Position numbers and translations under genes: made by a program. Of a DNA stretch of 64,000 bases, positions 11,577 through 23,519 are shown in pieces. The notes beneath the pieces are model-generated. The model did not search any database. It saw only the letters and a list, made by a program, of their open reading frames with translations, and had not been told where the DNA came from. Numbering within the stretch: the first letter of the stretch is position 1; every line of letters begins with the position of its first letter. The stretch is from Polytrichum commune (taxonomy: Eukaryota; Streptophyta; Polytrichopsida; Polytrichales; Polytrichaceae): contig OX485806.1 of assembly GCA_950295325.1 (NCBI GenBank), forward strand, positions 40,674,001 to 40,738,000, in the 5' to 3' direction.

Positions 11577-14026
11577 TGTCGCGCACCTCTCCATGAGTGC
11601 CCAAAACACCATGGGCACAAGGGGGACCCCGGAGTGACACCCGGGACTTGTGGCGCCGTTGGTGAGAGGGCCCAAGTGATCCTAGTGTGGGTGAGGGCCC
11701 CGGGCGTTGGGAACGCCTCCCACCCACAAAGACTAGGAGGCATGAGGGTGAGGCCATGAGCTATGTGTAGCTCATGGCGTGGTGATTCTAGAATGCTCAA
11801 GATCACCTCAATCGGAGGTGTGAGCTAGGAGTTATGGCCATTTGAGTGGGGTGCTGTCCCGGGACAGCGCCCTGGTACAGCAGTGCCTGGGAGTGATTCC
11901 CGGGACTGCCAAGGTTCAAACAGGCATAACTTCCTCAAGACTTGCCCGAATGGGGCAAGCGAGGAGTGCATCGGCATCTACGTGAAGCGTAGATGAGGAT
12001 GGAGTGGTTGGTTGTTATGATCAGTGTGAGGTAAAGTAGGCAACCCCCTTGGTTTCCAAGCCAAAGGGTTGAGTCGTGCTTACTTTTCGTTCACAAATAC
12101 ATTTTATAAGATTCGAAAGTCTTTTTGAGAGAAAAGATAATAGTTAGCCTCTTAAGTATCCGATTAGTCCAACTTAAGCTTAGTTACCTTGGAATAGGCA
12201 ACCTAGACCCTTTTAATGTAGCTAAACTACTAAAAATCAATGCAAAGAATACCAAATGCTTAATAAAACTTCTAACTAATCAAAAAGGAATATGAAGAAA
12301 GAAGAAATACATGAGCTGCCTCACGGAAACCCTCATAACTTTTGGACAGAGTTTTAGTTTTACGCAAGATTAGGATGCAAGGATAGATAACTTCAAGTCC
12401 TACCTAGAAATATAAAACTTGTAGAAAATGGCCCAACCAGCTAACCGGGGTGAAGCTTCAAAGTCAGCAGTGCTACATCAGGAGCTGTCTCACGGAAACA
12501 CTTATAACTTCTAGACAGAATTTTAGATGTGCATGAAACTAATTTTGTTGGAAAGACAATTTTATTATCTATCTATGCATATAAAATAAATTGAAATCAG
12601 ATTTATTGGTAAGACGTGGCAATCCTCTAAAGTACGCTGTCCTATATGATTCAAGTTGCTAACTAATTTTCATTCTATATAAACTAAGGTTGCTTCACTA
12701 ACAAGTAAAGAAGAGGTGAGGAATGTGAATGTCATACAAAGAGGAAAATACTAATAAAACTATAAGAGAATATTTTATTTGAAAGATAGAAACACTTACT
12801 CCTTCTCAAGGAGTACAACCACTCCCCCTACTAACTACTAACTACTAACTACTAATAGAAGTCGGGGACACCTAAGTTGGCGAGATAGATACTAAGCGTC
12901 GAGAAGGTTGAGGCTCGAAGGGCCCGAGACCGATGAAGTGGAATAGTGGTAATGCTTGATGGAGTTTCGATGCCTCTTAAATAGGTGGTCGAGGTAGACA
13001 CTCCGTGGTATTCCGTCTTGCCACGTCTACCCTCGCATTGGATCCGTTTAGGCTTTGTTGATCTTTCGCATTGGATCCGCTTAGACTTTGTTGATCTTTC
13101 GCATTGGATCCGCTTAGATCCATTTTGACTTAGTAGTGCCCAAAGACACTTGTCAACTTGGATCTTCTCTCGTCGAAGCGAATCGGCTTGGTCAAACGTG
13201 CATCCATCTAGTCCACGTTGTTTTGCTCCACTCCTTTAACCCGTTGTCGCGTAGTCACTTTGGATTTAGCCCTTAGCTAAGTCAATCTTAGCCTTACCAA
13301 CCACTTAAATCTTGCCCTAGCTAAGTCAATCCTCACATAGTCCTATAATATTCCGTTAATGCTTGTCCTATTAGGATTTACTTACTAGGCTAGTTTCTAA
13401 CTCCCAACTTACCTAACCGACCTCATATTTACTATCTAAAGTCTATTTACCACTTATATTAGGTTAATTCGATAAAGGAATCAAAATAAACCTTCACAAT
13501 CAGACATCATACAAGGAAGTTATGATGGTCTGAAGCTGCTGGGGGGATTCTAGGCCCAGCAGCTAAGGGAAAATGTCCACTTGGCCCCAACTCTTGGTAG
13601 AGAGACAAGAGGTTGGTTGGCGGTGGGGTAGGGGCTCCGTGTAGAGTCCTAGAGGCTTATATGGGTGAGGTGGTGTGGCCTCACCCACCCGAGGCCGAAC
13701 GGCACGGCCTCCATGGGCATTGGCCCTATGTGAGGCCATAGTTGCCTAGTATGGTTCGGGTTGTTGTAGTGTTGCTCCGGCAATGCGATGATCAACATGG
13801 GATTGGACTTCCATGGATGGAAGTCCACATCTAGGAATGGGTTACCGATTAAGGGGTGAGTCCCGAAAGCAAAGTAGGAGGGTTGGTTCCCTCCTATGAA
13901 CTATAAGGTCCGGGGTAGGAGGAGCTAATCATCAGCATGGCGGAATGTGAATGGTTAGCGCTCGTAACCTTTGCTAGAATTGAAAATTGGCAAGATTGTC
14001 AAGGGGGGCTAGCAAGGGTTGCGACA
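11577..14026 (+). mobile_element. LTR of the TGTCGCGCAC family, interrupted by a nested LTR
   Basis: It starts TGTCGCGCACC and ends GGTTGCGACA, exactly like the two solo LTRs at 17032-18008 and 60210-61184. Without the inserted segment 12025-13498 and one TSD copy it is about 971 bp, close to those copies (977 and 975 bp). It follows a polypurine-like tract, so it is best read as a 3' LTR; matching 5-bp duplications are not seen at its two ends. Its right edge cuts into exon 3 of gene A (14027 onward), which removes the rest of that gene. Confidence 0.85.
12025..13498 (+). mobile_element. Nested solo LTR (1474 bp) with 5-bp target duplication ATCAG
   Basis: The insert starts TGTGAGGTAA and ends CCTTCACA. 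It is flanked by ATCAG at 12020-12024 and 13499-13503. The uninterrupted LTR at 17032-18008 has a single ATCAG at the same place, which shows an empty site. Inside are AT-rich repeats such as CTCACGGAAAC at about 12315 and 12489. No coding region is present, so it is a solo LTR left by recombination. Confidence 0.9.
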
Positions 14027-14340
14027 TCCTGCCTGGAGGGTTGTCCCCTTGGAGACATTGGATCATCGTCTCCATCGCTGCCCCACCCGCCTACATGAGA
14101 AGGCTCCTCTCTAGAGGCAAGAGGAACAACAGGATGTGGGGTAATGATATCCAAGAAGTCATTGAGATCCATTTTCTCTGCAAGCTTCCTATGATCTTTG
14201 CACTCATCCATGTCGCCAGCCCCCACAAACGAGTTAACCTGCAACCCAAGCATTTGCACCAAATAAAAAAAGTTAGTGGATTGTTGGTATCAAGATTGAA
14301 TTGACGGGGAAGATGGACATACAAACATGATGCAGTGTGC

Positions 14341-14484
14341 ATTTTACGGACGTGCGTCCGTAAAATGCACACTGGGTTAGGTTTGATAACTTTACGGCCG
14401 CGCGGCCGTAAATATGCACTGCAGCGCGGCCGCAAAGTTGAAATGAACTAGGTGGTTACACTTTATGGTCGCGCGGCCGTAAAG
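14341..14484. repeat. Three type 1-like palindromes in intron 2 of gene A
   Basis: Intron 2 (14239-14525) contains dyads at 14341-14366 (centre TG), 14391-14412 (perfect, arm TTTACGGCCG) and 14461-14484 (imperfect). A half copy lies near 14420. Gene B has palindromes of its own type in the matching intron. Confidence 0.9.
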
Positions 14485-15908
14485 TTGCATAAGGTGGAGG
14501 CATGAAAGTTTTTTTAAGTACTTACCAATGCCGCATAAACAAATTTGGTCCCCCCGAAGACGTTGTACACTGTCTCACTCATCACAGTCACAGCCTTCAA
14601 TACTCCTATGTAAAAGTCCATTCGGAGCTCGGTTGCCGGGCAGATTGCGAACATCGCCTCGTCCATTAGCTCCTTGGGGTGTGGAGGCGGCAACTGGTAA
14701 ATTTTCTTGAACACGCTCTTCGCCTTTACAGGCAAACGCCCACTTGGCGAAGACTTCCGTGTCAAGAAATAGAGACATATAGCGCCCACCTGCTTTACCC
14801 CCCTTGCTTCTTCAATGACGGCGATGCCTTCCGTCTTCACGGGGACGTATGTGCTGTGGAAGATATTGTATTCGAGATCCATCGTCGAGTTGTATAGGTC
14901 GACGACTGCTGCGGATCTCTCTTGGTCCACAATCCACAGCTACACGTTTGGCTCCAGAAGTGCAGGGGACCGAAAGCTCTTGAAAGCTTTCAGGAAGCTG
15001 TCGTAGAAAGGGGTCCCCGGAGGAGATTGTTTCCAAGAATTTGGAAATGCACGGAAATCAAAGATAGCAAAAGGACAACCCCGGGGGTCATCTCTCACAG
15101 TGGCCCGCGAAGCATAGGTGTCCCACTTGCCGAACTTCAATTGTGATGTCACAGCGCAAAACCTCGCGACACCCTCGAATTTGGCATTCTTTTTTCTATC
15201 GAGGAAGTGTTTATACAAAGTTGTCTCCCTTTCGTCGATAGAACCTTTCTTCTCGTTCTTCCTTGAGCGCTGGGCCAAGAACGGAGATGCTGCTCTTATC
15301 AATGCCTTCATTGAGACGCCATTGATGTGGTATGCTATTTTCAATCCCCTCCAGTTGTCCCACACAATGTCACCATCTGCATCTGTAAGGTTGTAGGCGG
15401 GTACCAATTTGCCTATCTCCCTCATAGCCAATGTCTTCTTCTTCCTGTATTCGCACCATTCCTTAATATGGTACGTTGAAGGCTTCATAAACCTTGGTCG
15501 TTTGAGGAAGATTTTTGGATACGGCGCTGTCCTTCTCGGAGTCTCCTTAAGAAGGTGTTCTGCCGCCTTGTAAAGCTCGGCATCGAGCAACCCTTGGAGG
15601 GGACGGAAGAACTCTCTGAGGATTGGAGGCACCTTAATCTTCAGGTCCTCTTTGTACTTCTTCTCCGTCTCAAGGTTGATGAGTTCTCCGTTGTTGTGTG
15701 CATGGAAGACGCGCATCCAGATAGCCCAGATCCTATCCAACGAAGTGATGAGCTTCAGCTCGCCCTTCAGATCTTGCACTGTCTTCATGCCGCTTTGCTT
15801 CATGTCAATGCTTGAGAACTTCGTCACAATCGCACTGCTGAATGCCTGCAAGTAGAGAAACAAATGAGTTGTTGAAATGAGATCAAAAAATGAAATGAGA
15901 ATAGTCTA

Positions 15909-15983
15909 GTTTACGGACGCGCGTCCGTAAACTTGGAGCACAGAAAGAGTGACGGAGAATTTACGGACGCGCGTCCGTAAATT
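15909..15983. repeat. Two perfect type 1 palindromes in intron 1 of gene A
   Basis: The dyads at 15909-15932 (24 nt) and 15958-15983 (26 nt) are perfect, with arm TTTACGGACG and centre CG. They fill most of the 154-bp intron 15846-15999. The matching introns of gene B (49292-49506) and gene C (63815-63930) also hold palindromes, but with different arms. Confidence 0.95.
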
Positions 15984-17031
15984 CATTTGGAAATATTACC
16001 TGCCATTTGGGATTCTTGACGACTGCGTTGTCCCTTTCTTTTGGTGGACAGCCGTGCTCCTCCCACAAGGTCCTACCAGCCACGATGTTGGCTGCCCATG
16101 ACGCCTCAAACGCTTTGATTTTGTTTGTCTGGTTGAGGAAGGCAGATATGGCGATGAGCTGATTGGAGTCCTCTGAATGCACGAGAAGTGCCTTCCAATA
16201 TCGGATTGTGGGTTTCAGAGGGCTCTTCCAATTATCGTCTGCAAGGAGAGCTTTTGCCGCTTCCACGCTATGCTGGCCGTCCACGATGTAGAATTCCCTT
16301 TGCTTAATAATTGGCCAATGTTCTGCTGTGACCTCCACGATTGGATCCTTTGGGGTCACACATATGGTCTGCCGGTCAGCTTTCGGGTTGTTCATGATGT
16401 TGTTCATCTGCCACCAGACCCCGCTCTCTTCTTGCACCCGAGTATTCATACTCTCGGTGCCCTGGTGGCATTTATAAACATCCACGTCAAATGTGAAATA
16501 CCTGCCCATTGGCTAGCAGGCTTTCGTTTTTTCGTCGAACTCTTGTTGAATTTTTGTTGATAGATCAGAGTTCGGGCGTTCTCCTTTCTTCAGAAGTGGT
16601 GCGACAGTAAGGGTGGAGCTGACATCTGGACCTTCGGTAAGTCCAGATGACTTCATTTGTGAATGGGAGCGTTTACAGGATGGTCTGCTCCCTCTCGATG
16701 CTCCACTTTGAGACGGTCTTGATCATTCCGGGACTGTCTGTGGAACACGCGGTTGTCGTTTAGAAACGACTTTCTTCTTCCCTTTTCCCTTTCTGGACTC
16801 CAGGACTGCCCCATTTACTCTCGTGACATTGTTGAGGAGTCTTCCAAGCCGCTTACCCGTCCAAGGTGCATTGCATGCATAGTCTTGGAATTCAATTACC
16901 AGATTGAAGCAACCCGCATCCGGGCTGCCATTTTCGCATTCAGCCTTGTGGAATGGATGTCTGTGCTCATGAAGAAGAATTGTGACTCTGTCATCTTGTT
17001 TTTCAAGATCTATGACGACATAGTCACCTTG

Positions 17032-18008
17032 TGTCGCGCACCTCTCCATGAGGAGTGCCCGAAACACCATGGGCACAAGGGGGACCCCGGAGTGACACCC
17101 GGGACTTGTGGCGCCATTGGTGAGAGGGCCCAAGTGATCCTAGGGTGGGTGAGGGCCCCGGGCGTTGGGAACGCCTCCCACCCACGGAGACTAGGAGGCA
17201 CAAGGGTAAGGCCATGAGCTATGCGTAGCTCATGGCGTGGTGATTCTAGAATGCTCAAGAACACCTCAATCGGAGGTGTGAGCTAGGAGTTATGGCCATT
17301 TGAGTGGGGTGCTGTCCCGGGACAGCGCCCTGGTACAGCAGTGCCTGGGAGTGATTCCCGGGACTGCCAAGGTTCAAACAGGCATAACTTCCTCAACACT
17401 TGCCCGAATGGGGCAAGTGAGGAGTCCATCGGCATCTACGTGAAGCGTAGATGAGGATGGAGGGGTTGGTTGTTATGATCAGACATCATACAAGGAAGTT
17501 ATGATGGTCTGAAGCTGCTGGGCGGGTTCTAGGCCCAGCAGCTAAGGGAAAATGTCCACTTGGCCCCAACTCTTGGTAGAGAGACAAGAGGTTGGTTGGC
17601 GGTGGGATAGGGGCTCCGTGTAGAGTCCTAGAGGCTTATATGGGTGAGGTGGTGTGGCCTCACCCACCCGAGGCCGAACGGCAAGGCCTCCATGGGCATT
17701 GGCCCATTGTGAGGCCATAGTTGCCTAGTATGGTTCGGGTTGTTGTAGTGTTGCTCCGGCAACGCGATGATCAACATAAGATTGGACTTCCATGGATGGA
17801 AGTCAACATCTAAGGAGTGGTTACCGATTAAAGGGGTGAGTCCCGAAATCAAAGTAGGAGGGTTGGTTCCCCTCCTATGAACTAATGGTCCGGGGTTAGA
17901 GGAGCTAACCATTAGCATGGCGGTATGCGAAGGGTTAGCGACTCGTAACCTTTGCTAGAATTGAAAATTGGCAAGATGGTCAAGGGGGGGCTAGCAAGGG
18001 TTGCGACA
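17032..18008 (+). mobile_element. Solo LTR (977 bp) with TSD CCTTG inside exon 1 of gene A
   Basis: It begins TGTCGCGCACC and ends GGTTGCGACA. The 5-bp repeat CCTTG flanks it at 17027-17031 and 18009-18013. It lies in the sense opposite to gene A. Joining the gene across the duplication restores the frame, and the junction region aligns with gene B (V-x-G-D-Y-x-x-x-x-L-E near 50560). It is a clean example of retroelement insertion into a transposon gene. Confidence 0.95.
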
Positions 18009-18315
18009 CCTTGGGCCACTGCACACTCTACTGACCAATTTTTAACTCTAACCCATTTATCTACATCTATATCTTTCGTCTTCATTTGATACCCAAATCT
18101 AAGTACGAATGTGTCATTCTCAAGTTTCTCTACGTAAACTGTCCAGTTGTCTACTGTGTCTTCGACTGGCTTGTAGTGATCATTGTGGCTTATATCTTTG
18201 ATGGCGGGTGGAAGTGGAGGCGGAAGAAACTCAAATGCCTGGTTAATTGCAGGTCTTTTTGTAGATGCCATCTGCAAATGCAAAAACAATGCTTAGCATC
18301 ATGATCAATGTCAAG

Positions 18316-18842
18316 TTTACGGACGCGCGTCCGTAAATTTTCCACAGGTTGTTTTGAATTATAGTGTCAGAATGAACTATCCGAAAAGATTTTGCATATG
18401 TCAATACGAAATTTCACATGTAGTTTACGGACGCGCGTCTGTAAACTATCAACGGGTAGTTGGGGATGAGAATCTCAACTATGAACAAAGATAAGATTTA
18501 ATAAGAAAGTTCTAGTTTACGAACGCACGTCCGTAAACTAGTAGTTGGGTTTACGGGGTTAGCACTAATTTACGGACGTGCGTCCGGAAACTAGGAATGG
18601 GGTTTACTCGGATGTCACTAGTTTACGGATGCGCGTCCGTAAACTAGGAGTGGGGTTTACTTGGATGTCACTAGTTTACGGACGCGCGTCCGTAAACTAG
18701 GAAAATATACTGTCCATTAGTAATAATATTGTTTTAAAAATATATCCAGAACTTACGGACGCGCATCCGTAAGTTTTGGATATATGTTGCATGCTTCACC
18801 CACCTGGTGCGTTAAAGTTTACGGACGCGCGTCCGTAAACTT
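18316..18842. repeat. Array of eight type 1 palindromes in the 5' leader intron of gene A
   Basis: Dyads with arm TTTACGGACG or one-base variants lie at 18316-18337, 18421-18448, 18513-18540, 18566-18593, 18618-18647, 18671-18700, 18751-18774 and 18815-18842. The copy at 18671-18700 is a perfect 30-nt palindrome. Spacing is irregular (about 50-110 bp) and the intervening DNA differs. They lie just upstream of the acceptor that precedes the gene A start codon, so they are probably in a 5' untranslated intron. Confidence 0.95.
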
Positions 18843-20191
18843 CAAGCCCTACATTGGTTAATCTGGTCTTTGTTGAGAGGGTTCCGGAATTTCAGGAAGG
18901 TGGTTTTGTATTTCCCAAGGATCTGCAGAATGCAATTGCATTGATCTACAGAATGCAATTGCAGTGTTCTAGAAATCTTTCATGATGCATATGATGCAAA
19001 ATACAAGCAAACCAGCAAAGAACAAAAAAAACCAAGCAATCAAACAATCCAGCAATCAAACAATCAAACCAGCAAGTAAAAAAACAAGAAATAAACTAAA
19101 ACACAATCAAACAAGCAATCTATGTACTTATGCAAGAGGCCAGCAAGTAAACAAGCAACCACGCCAGCAAGCAAAGCAAAGCAAAGCAGCAAGTACAAGC
19201 AAATCAAACAACTGTAAGCAAGCAAGCACACAAGCAAAAGAGAGAAAAAACAATCACAAGCAAGCACATAAACAAAAGATAAAAAAAACAATCACAAGTA
19301 AGCACAAGCAAGCACAACCAGCTAGCAAGCACAAGCAATGACACAAGCAGCAGGCAATCAAACAATTAAACAAGCAAGTAAAAGCAAGAAATTAACTAAA
19401 ACACAATCAAACAAGCAACCTATGTCATTATGCAAGAGGCCAGCAATCAAACAAGCAACCAAGCCAGCACAACAAAGCACAAGCAAGCACAACCAGCAAG
19501 CACAAGCAATGCAAAGCAAAGCAAAGCACAAGCAAGCACAACCAGCAAGCACAAGCAATGCAAAGCAAAGCAAAGCACAAGCAAGCACAACCAGCAAGCA
19601 CAAGCAATGCAAAGCAAAGAAAAGCAAAGAAAAGCAAAGCAAAGCAAAACAAAGCAAAATAAAGCACAAGCAAAGAAAACACAAGTAAAGCAAAGCAAAG
19701 CAAAAGCAAAGCAAAGCACAAGCACAAAGCAAAGCAAAGCAAACCAGCAAACACAAGAACAAACACAAACACAAACAACAAACAACCTTGTGAGGTGACC
19801 AGGAGCGCCAACAGCAAGAGGAGCAACGCCACCAGCAAGAGGAGCGCCAATAGCAAGAGGAGAGCAAGAGGAACGCCAACAGCAAGAGGAGAGGAGCGCG
19901 GAGAGAAGCGCCAACAACAAGAGGAACGCGGGGAGGAGAGGGTTTAGGGTGACAACAACAAACCCTAAAGAAGCAAGAGAGGAGCGTGAGAAGAATGTGA
20001 GGAAGGAGAGCGAGAGAGGGGAGGCGGAGAAATGAGAGGGTGAAAATGGGCGAATGAAACCCTAAAACCCTTAAGTACTCAAGAGGAGCCCCCCAAACGC
20101 CCCGACTCCCAACGTCCCATCCACCCTGCACCCCATCGCCACGTGGCAGAACCCTATAGGTTCATATTGGAGAGGTATGTGGCACACCTCT
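18843..20191. repeat. Low-complexity AAGCA/AACAAGC tract upstream of gene A
   Basis: A 22-25 bp duplication (GAATGCAATTGCA) lies at about 18925-18965. From about 18990 to 19800 the plus strand is a degenerate run of AAGC, AAAGC and ACAAGC, with several 50-60 bp tandem units at 19480-19610. On the gene A transcript strand it is pyrimidine-rich. Positions 19800-20100 hold AGCAAGAGGAGCGCC repeats and two AAACCCTAA telo-box-like motifs (about 19964 and 20054), which might belong to the gene A promoter. Long Cys/Leu-rich frames here are translations of the repeat, not proteins. Confidence 0.8.
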
Positions 20192-21866
20192 CCCTCTTTA
20201 GTAAGACACGTTTGGAAATCACAAAAAATGTCGTATTATCGACATGTTGTCTTCTCGTTAATATGACAAACGCTGTAAAATTGTCGTACTATTGAGCGAA
20301 TAAAAAAACAAAAGAAATATGAGCTTCAAAACACACACAACGGATGTAAGCAATTATTATATATATTGTATGAAATAATAACGTATAACTTCAAACAAAT
20401 ACAAGCGTTCTCAATAATTATTGAAATAAGAGTTCAGTGATCTGAGTCTAGTGTTGCCTACCTAAGTGAAACAAGTTGTCTAATAAAAAATTAGACAACA
20501 ATGATGCATAACGTTGACGCTTTAATATTGTACGTGAAAAAACATCATCCAAATGAACCAAATGCAAATTAACATTAAAATCAAAGCCTTCTGCATTATT
20601 GATTCCCAAAACGGCATCCACCAACTCAACAACCATTATACACACTTCTTGCTCAATATCATATGCATATAAGTATTAGTTGACATGTCACCATCATCCA
20701 GTCGCAACATCCAATTACACTAAATATCACTAACCCTATGAAAGTAAGGTACTTTTAACTGTGAACTCAAACACTAAATTTCAACTATTAATGGTAATAA
20801 GTGGAAGTGACATATAATGTGTACCATTAATTATATGATTAAAATTTAACAATGACAAAAGGAGAAGGGACATGGTAGTAACATAGCATGTAAGATACAA
20901 ATTGTAAAAACATAGCACCAGTGACAATTGGATTCTGCACCTTGTACTCAAATATAGTCTTTGTTTAAAATAATCTCTTGAAACCCTTATTTTCATTAAA
21001 TAGTGGCAGGCTCTTGGTCTGAAACCTAAATATCACCCTTATTTCATTTTTTCCATGTCGACATAAATATTTATATATTTCACATTTTCATTCGTAGGTT
21101 TATTTGGGAATTGTTGTTCTGCCAACCGACTATGGTGCTAACCCAACTCACACCATATTACTTCATAACTCCACATGATAGATTGTTTGATATTAGTCCT
21201 TCAATGTAGCATCATATTTATGACAAAGCCCAACTAACATAAGGTGAAGATGCATGACCTGGAGTCATATTAGTCACCTTTCATTTATTAATACCCTAAC
21301 CAAACCCATTCTACAATACAAATCCTAATGTTTATTAAGTTCACAATGATAAGCCTAGGGAAGTTTTCGGTATTGAAACTATAGGACAATATGAGGTTGA
21401 CTAACTCAAGTGTAACATTTTTTTGTGGAGTTGTTGCAATATGAAGGTAAGTGGACTTTAAATGACTAGTACACTAACTATCGCTTATTATTACGAATTA
21501 TGATATGCTACAACTATTTATTGTATGATAGTATATCATTGTCCACAATTAAATTACATCAATAAATTTTTTTTAAAGATTAAGCATTTTGTAAATACAA
21601 ACATCGACATATGCCACTCTTTGGACTCCTCTATCAAGAGTTTTTTTAAATATTTGTATTTGTTTGGAGTTATTAGCTCTTATTTCATATCATCTATATT
21701 GCCTATTAAACTTGTTGTATATATATCTTTGCGCTCATTTTTATTATGATAATTTCGTATTCCCTCAACAATATGACAACTTTACGCCACTTGTCATATG
21801 AATGAGAAGACGACACCTAGATAACATGACCTTTTTGTGTTTCTCACACTTGTCATACTAAAGAGG
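20192..21866. mobile_element. Non-coding terminal-inverted-repeat element, 1.67 kb
   Basis: The left end (20192 to about 20297) and the right end (21762-21866) are inverted copies of each other over roughly 105 bp. Both outer edges read CCCTCTTTAGTA inward, followed by GACA and shared blocks such as TGTCTTCTC/CGTCTTCTC and ATATGACAA. The interior is AT-rich without a convincing gene. No target duplication was recognised, so the superfamily is uncertain. It looks like an old non-autonomous DNA transposon. Confidence 0.7.
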
Positions 21867-23519
21867 GTGAACAATAATGACATTCATGTTCGGTTTGGAT
21901 GAATTTGCATGTTAATCTCTTTAATTCTTGGAGGACATAACTCTCGTCCGTCACTTGAGGTCATCCTAAGCCGGTATCAATAACATAATCTCGAAGTGCG
22001 AGGCTTGGAAGAAATTTCACCATATTTTGAGAAGAACGACATAATACTATGGGTTGAGGGTTTAGGGTTTAAGGGGTTTAGCATGAATGCAAGTCTAGAA
22101 CCTAGGGTGAGCATTCAACTACCATACTTCTTGTAATCATGAGGCCAAATTGCTTGCCTCTCATTTGAGAGTTTTAATGATAAAATGAGGTAGTGGGGGA
22201 TGTCAATCCAACTACACTCTTTGGAATCTTGTGTCAAGAGTTCTTGAAAATGTTTGTATTTGTTTGGAGTTATAAGCTCTTATTTCATACCATCTAATAG
22301 GGTTGAAGTCATATGCCTATGATATTATCTTGCACAACATTACGAATTAATTCAATCCCTTTGAACATAGGTCTAGTATGCTTGTATTAAAAGTGCACGC
22401 AAGGGTATGTATTGAATTTACATCCCTCTTGTACATTAAACAACTATCGGGATTCATTGAATCCTTCCCCGAGCTTATATATCACCTACATCAAGTAGTA
22501 GCAAACTGTTTTTTATTCTAGAATTTTGTTTCCATGGTGACATGGATTGATGTGTTAAGTACTCCATTAAAGAATACCAATTAATATATATGATCTTCAA
22601 AACCTTTCATCAAAAGTATATGTTAAGAGCAAATGGCTAAAGCCGGCTTGGAACATAAATATTATAATGATCTTCAATGTTTCGAAGCCTTAATTGTTTT
22701 TATATTTGTATCATTTCATTTCATTTTAAACTTGGGGTCACATCAAAGGATAACAAGTCCCGGCTAAATCTTTTACTTGCATGTAAGGGGTACATTTCAC
22801 CCAAAAAAAGTAAGATTCAAAAAAATGAAAGTTAGGGTTACACAACCCAAGTTTTATGGCTCTCATTAAAGGATACCAAATGAAGATTTTGTACATGGCA
22901 ATTAGAATTGTTATTGACAATTTCATGAATATTTGTTCAATGTCATATATTTTTTCACCACTTACACCATCTTGCAAAATAATTGGTGTTGTTCAATAAC
23001 TAAGAATGCTTGCAACCAAACCCTAAACCCTAAACCCACCAAACCCTAAACCCTACCTAGGTCCATAGATGTTCTACTTTCATGGCCTCACGGAAATCAA
23101 AGTTTCTGTATGTATTAATAATATTATGTATAGGTGGGAAAATTAAAAGGGTTGGATGGTAGGGTGGTGGCCGATTGTATTACAATATTAAATGCAAGAT
23201 GAGAGGAAAGAACATGATATTCTAATATCATAAGATTGTATGCAAAACAATTAAATAGTTGCTAGATTATTTCCGAAGCACATATATTTTTATAGTCCAT
23301 GGACTACAAATGTTGTTGTGGTGGTTGATTTTTTATACGATTCTATAATTTTTTGTCCACAAATTCTACAATGAACTCTTAATATTGGGTACTCCAATAA
23401 TATAAACCCCCCCTCAACAATGTTTATTGCTCATATAATATTAACCAACTTGCTTTGTTGTACACCATAAATATATAGATGCCTTTTGCTTTGTCATTAT
23501 GTGGAGTTGTGGGAGTCCA
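21867..23519. other. Intergenic AT-rich DNA with telomere-type motifs and a dispersed 80-bp direct repeat
   Basis: No gene is supported. Telomere-like runs occur at about 22062-22086 (GGGTTTAGGGTTTAAGGGG) and 23022-23056 (ACCCTAAACCCTAAACCC). A segment at 22216-22293 (CACTCTTTGGAATC onward) repeats one at 21617-21693 inside the preceding TIR element, suggesting a duplicated fragment. Confidence 0.5.

Larger units (their letters stand above)
14027..18271 (-). pseudogene. Gene A: decayed ParB/DGQHR-like transposon gene (type 1 palindromes), split by a solo LTR
   Basis: Exon 1 starts at ATG 18271, directly after an acceptor (TTTGCAG), and ends at 16000. Removing the solo LTR and one TSD copy leaves 1290 nt (430 codons). 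Exon 2 is 15845-14526 (440 codons). Exon 3 starts at 14238 and is cut by an LTR at 14027. Gene B has the same three phase-0 exon borders (442 and 444 codons). Exon 1 carries I-V-D-G-Q-H-S-V-E-A-A-K (about 16250-16290), resembling the DGQHR or ParB/sulfiredoxin-like signature. Nonsense codons are TGA at 16723-16725 and TAG at 16513-16515 and 14940-14942; the two TAGs align with Trp in gene C and gene B. Both internal introns hold type 1 palindromes. The function of the protein is unknown; DNA or nucleotide binding is inference. Confidence 0.85.

Noticed and set aside
11544-11759. Open frames repeated in three places (11.5, 17.0 and 61.0 kb)
   Set aside because: They lie in the non-coding LTR family and are copies of one LTR segment.
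19358-20131. Long minus-strand Cys/Leu-rich frame resembling a membrane protein
   Set aside because: It is the translation of the AAGCA low-complexity tract; overlapping frames give equally odd proteins.
22062-23056. CCCTAAA runs as a chromosome end
   Set aside because: The runs are only a few units long and embedded between other sequences, so they are interstitial motifs.
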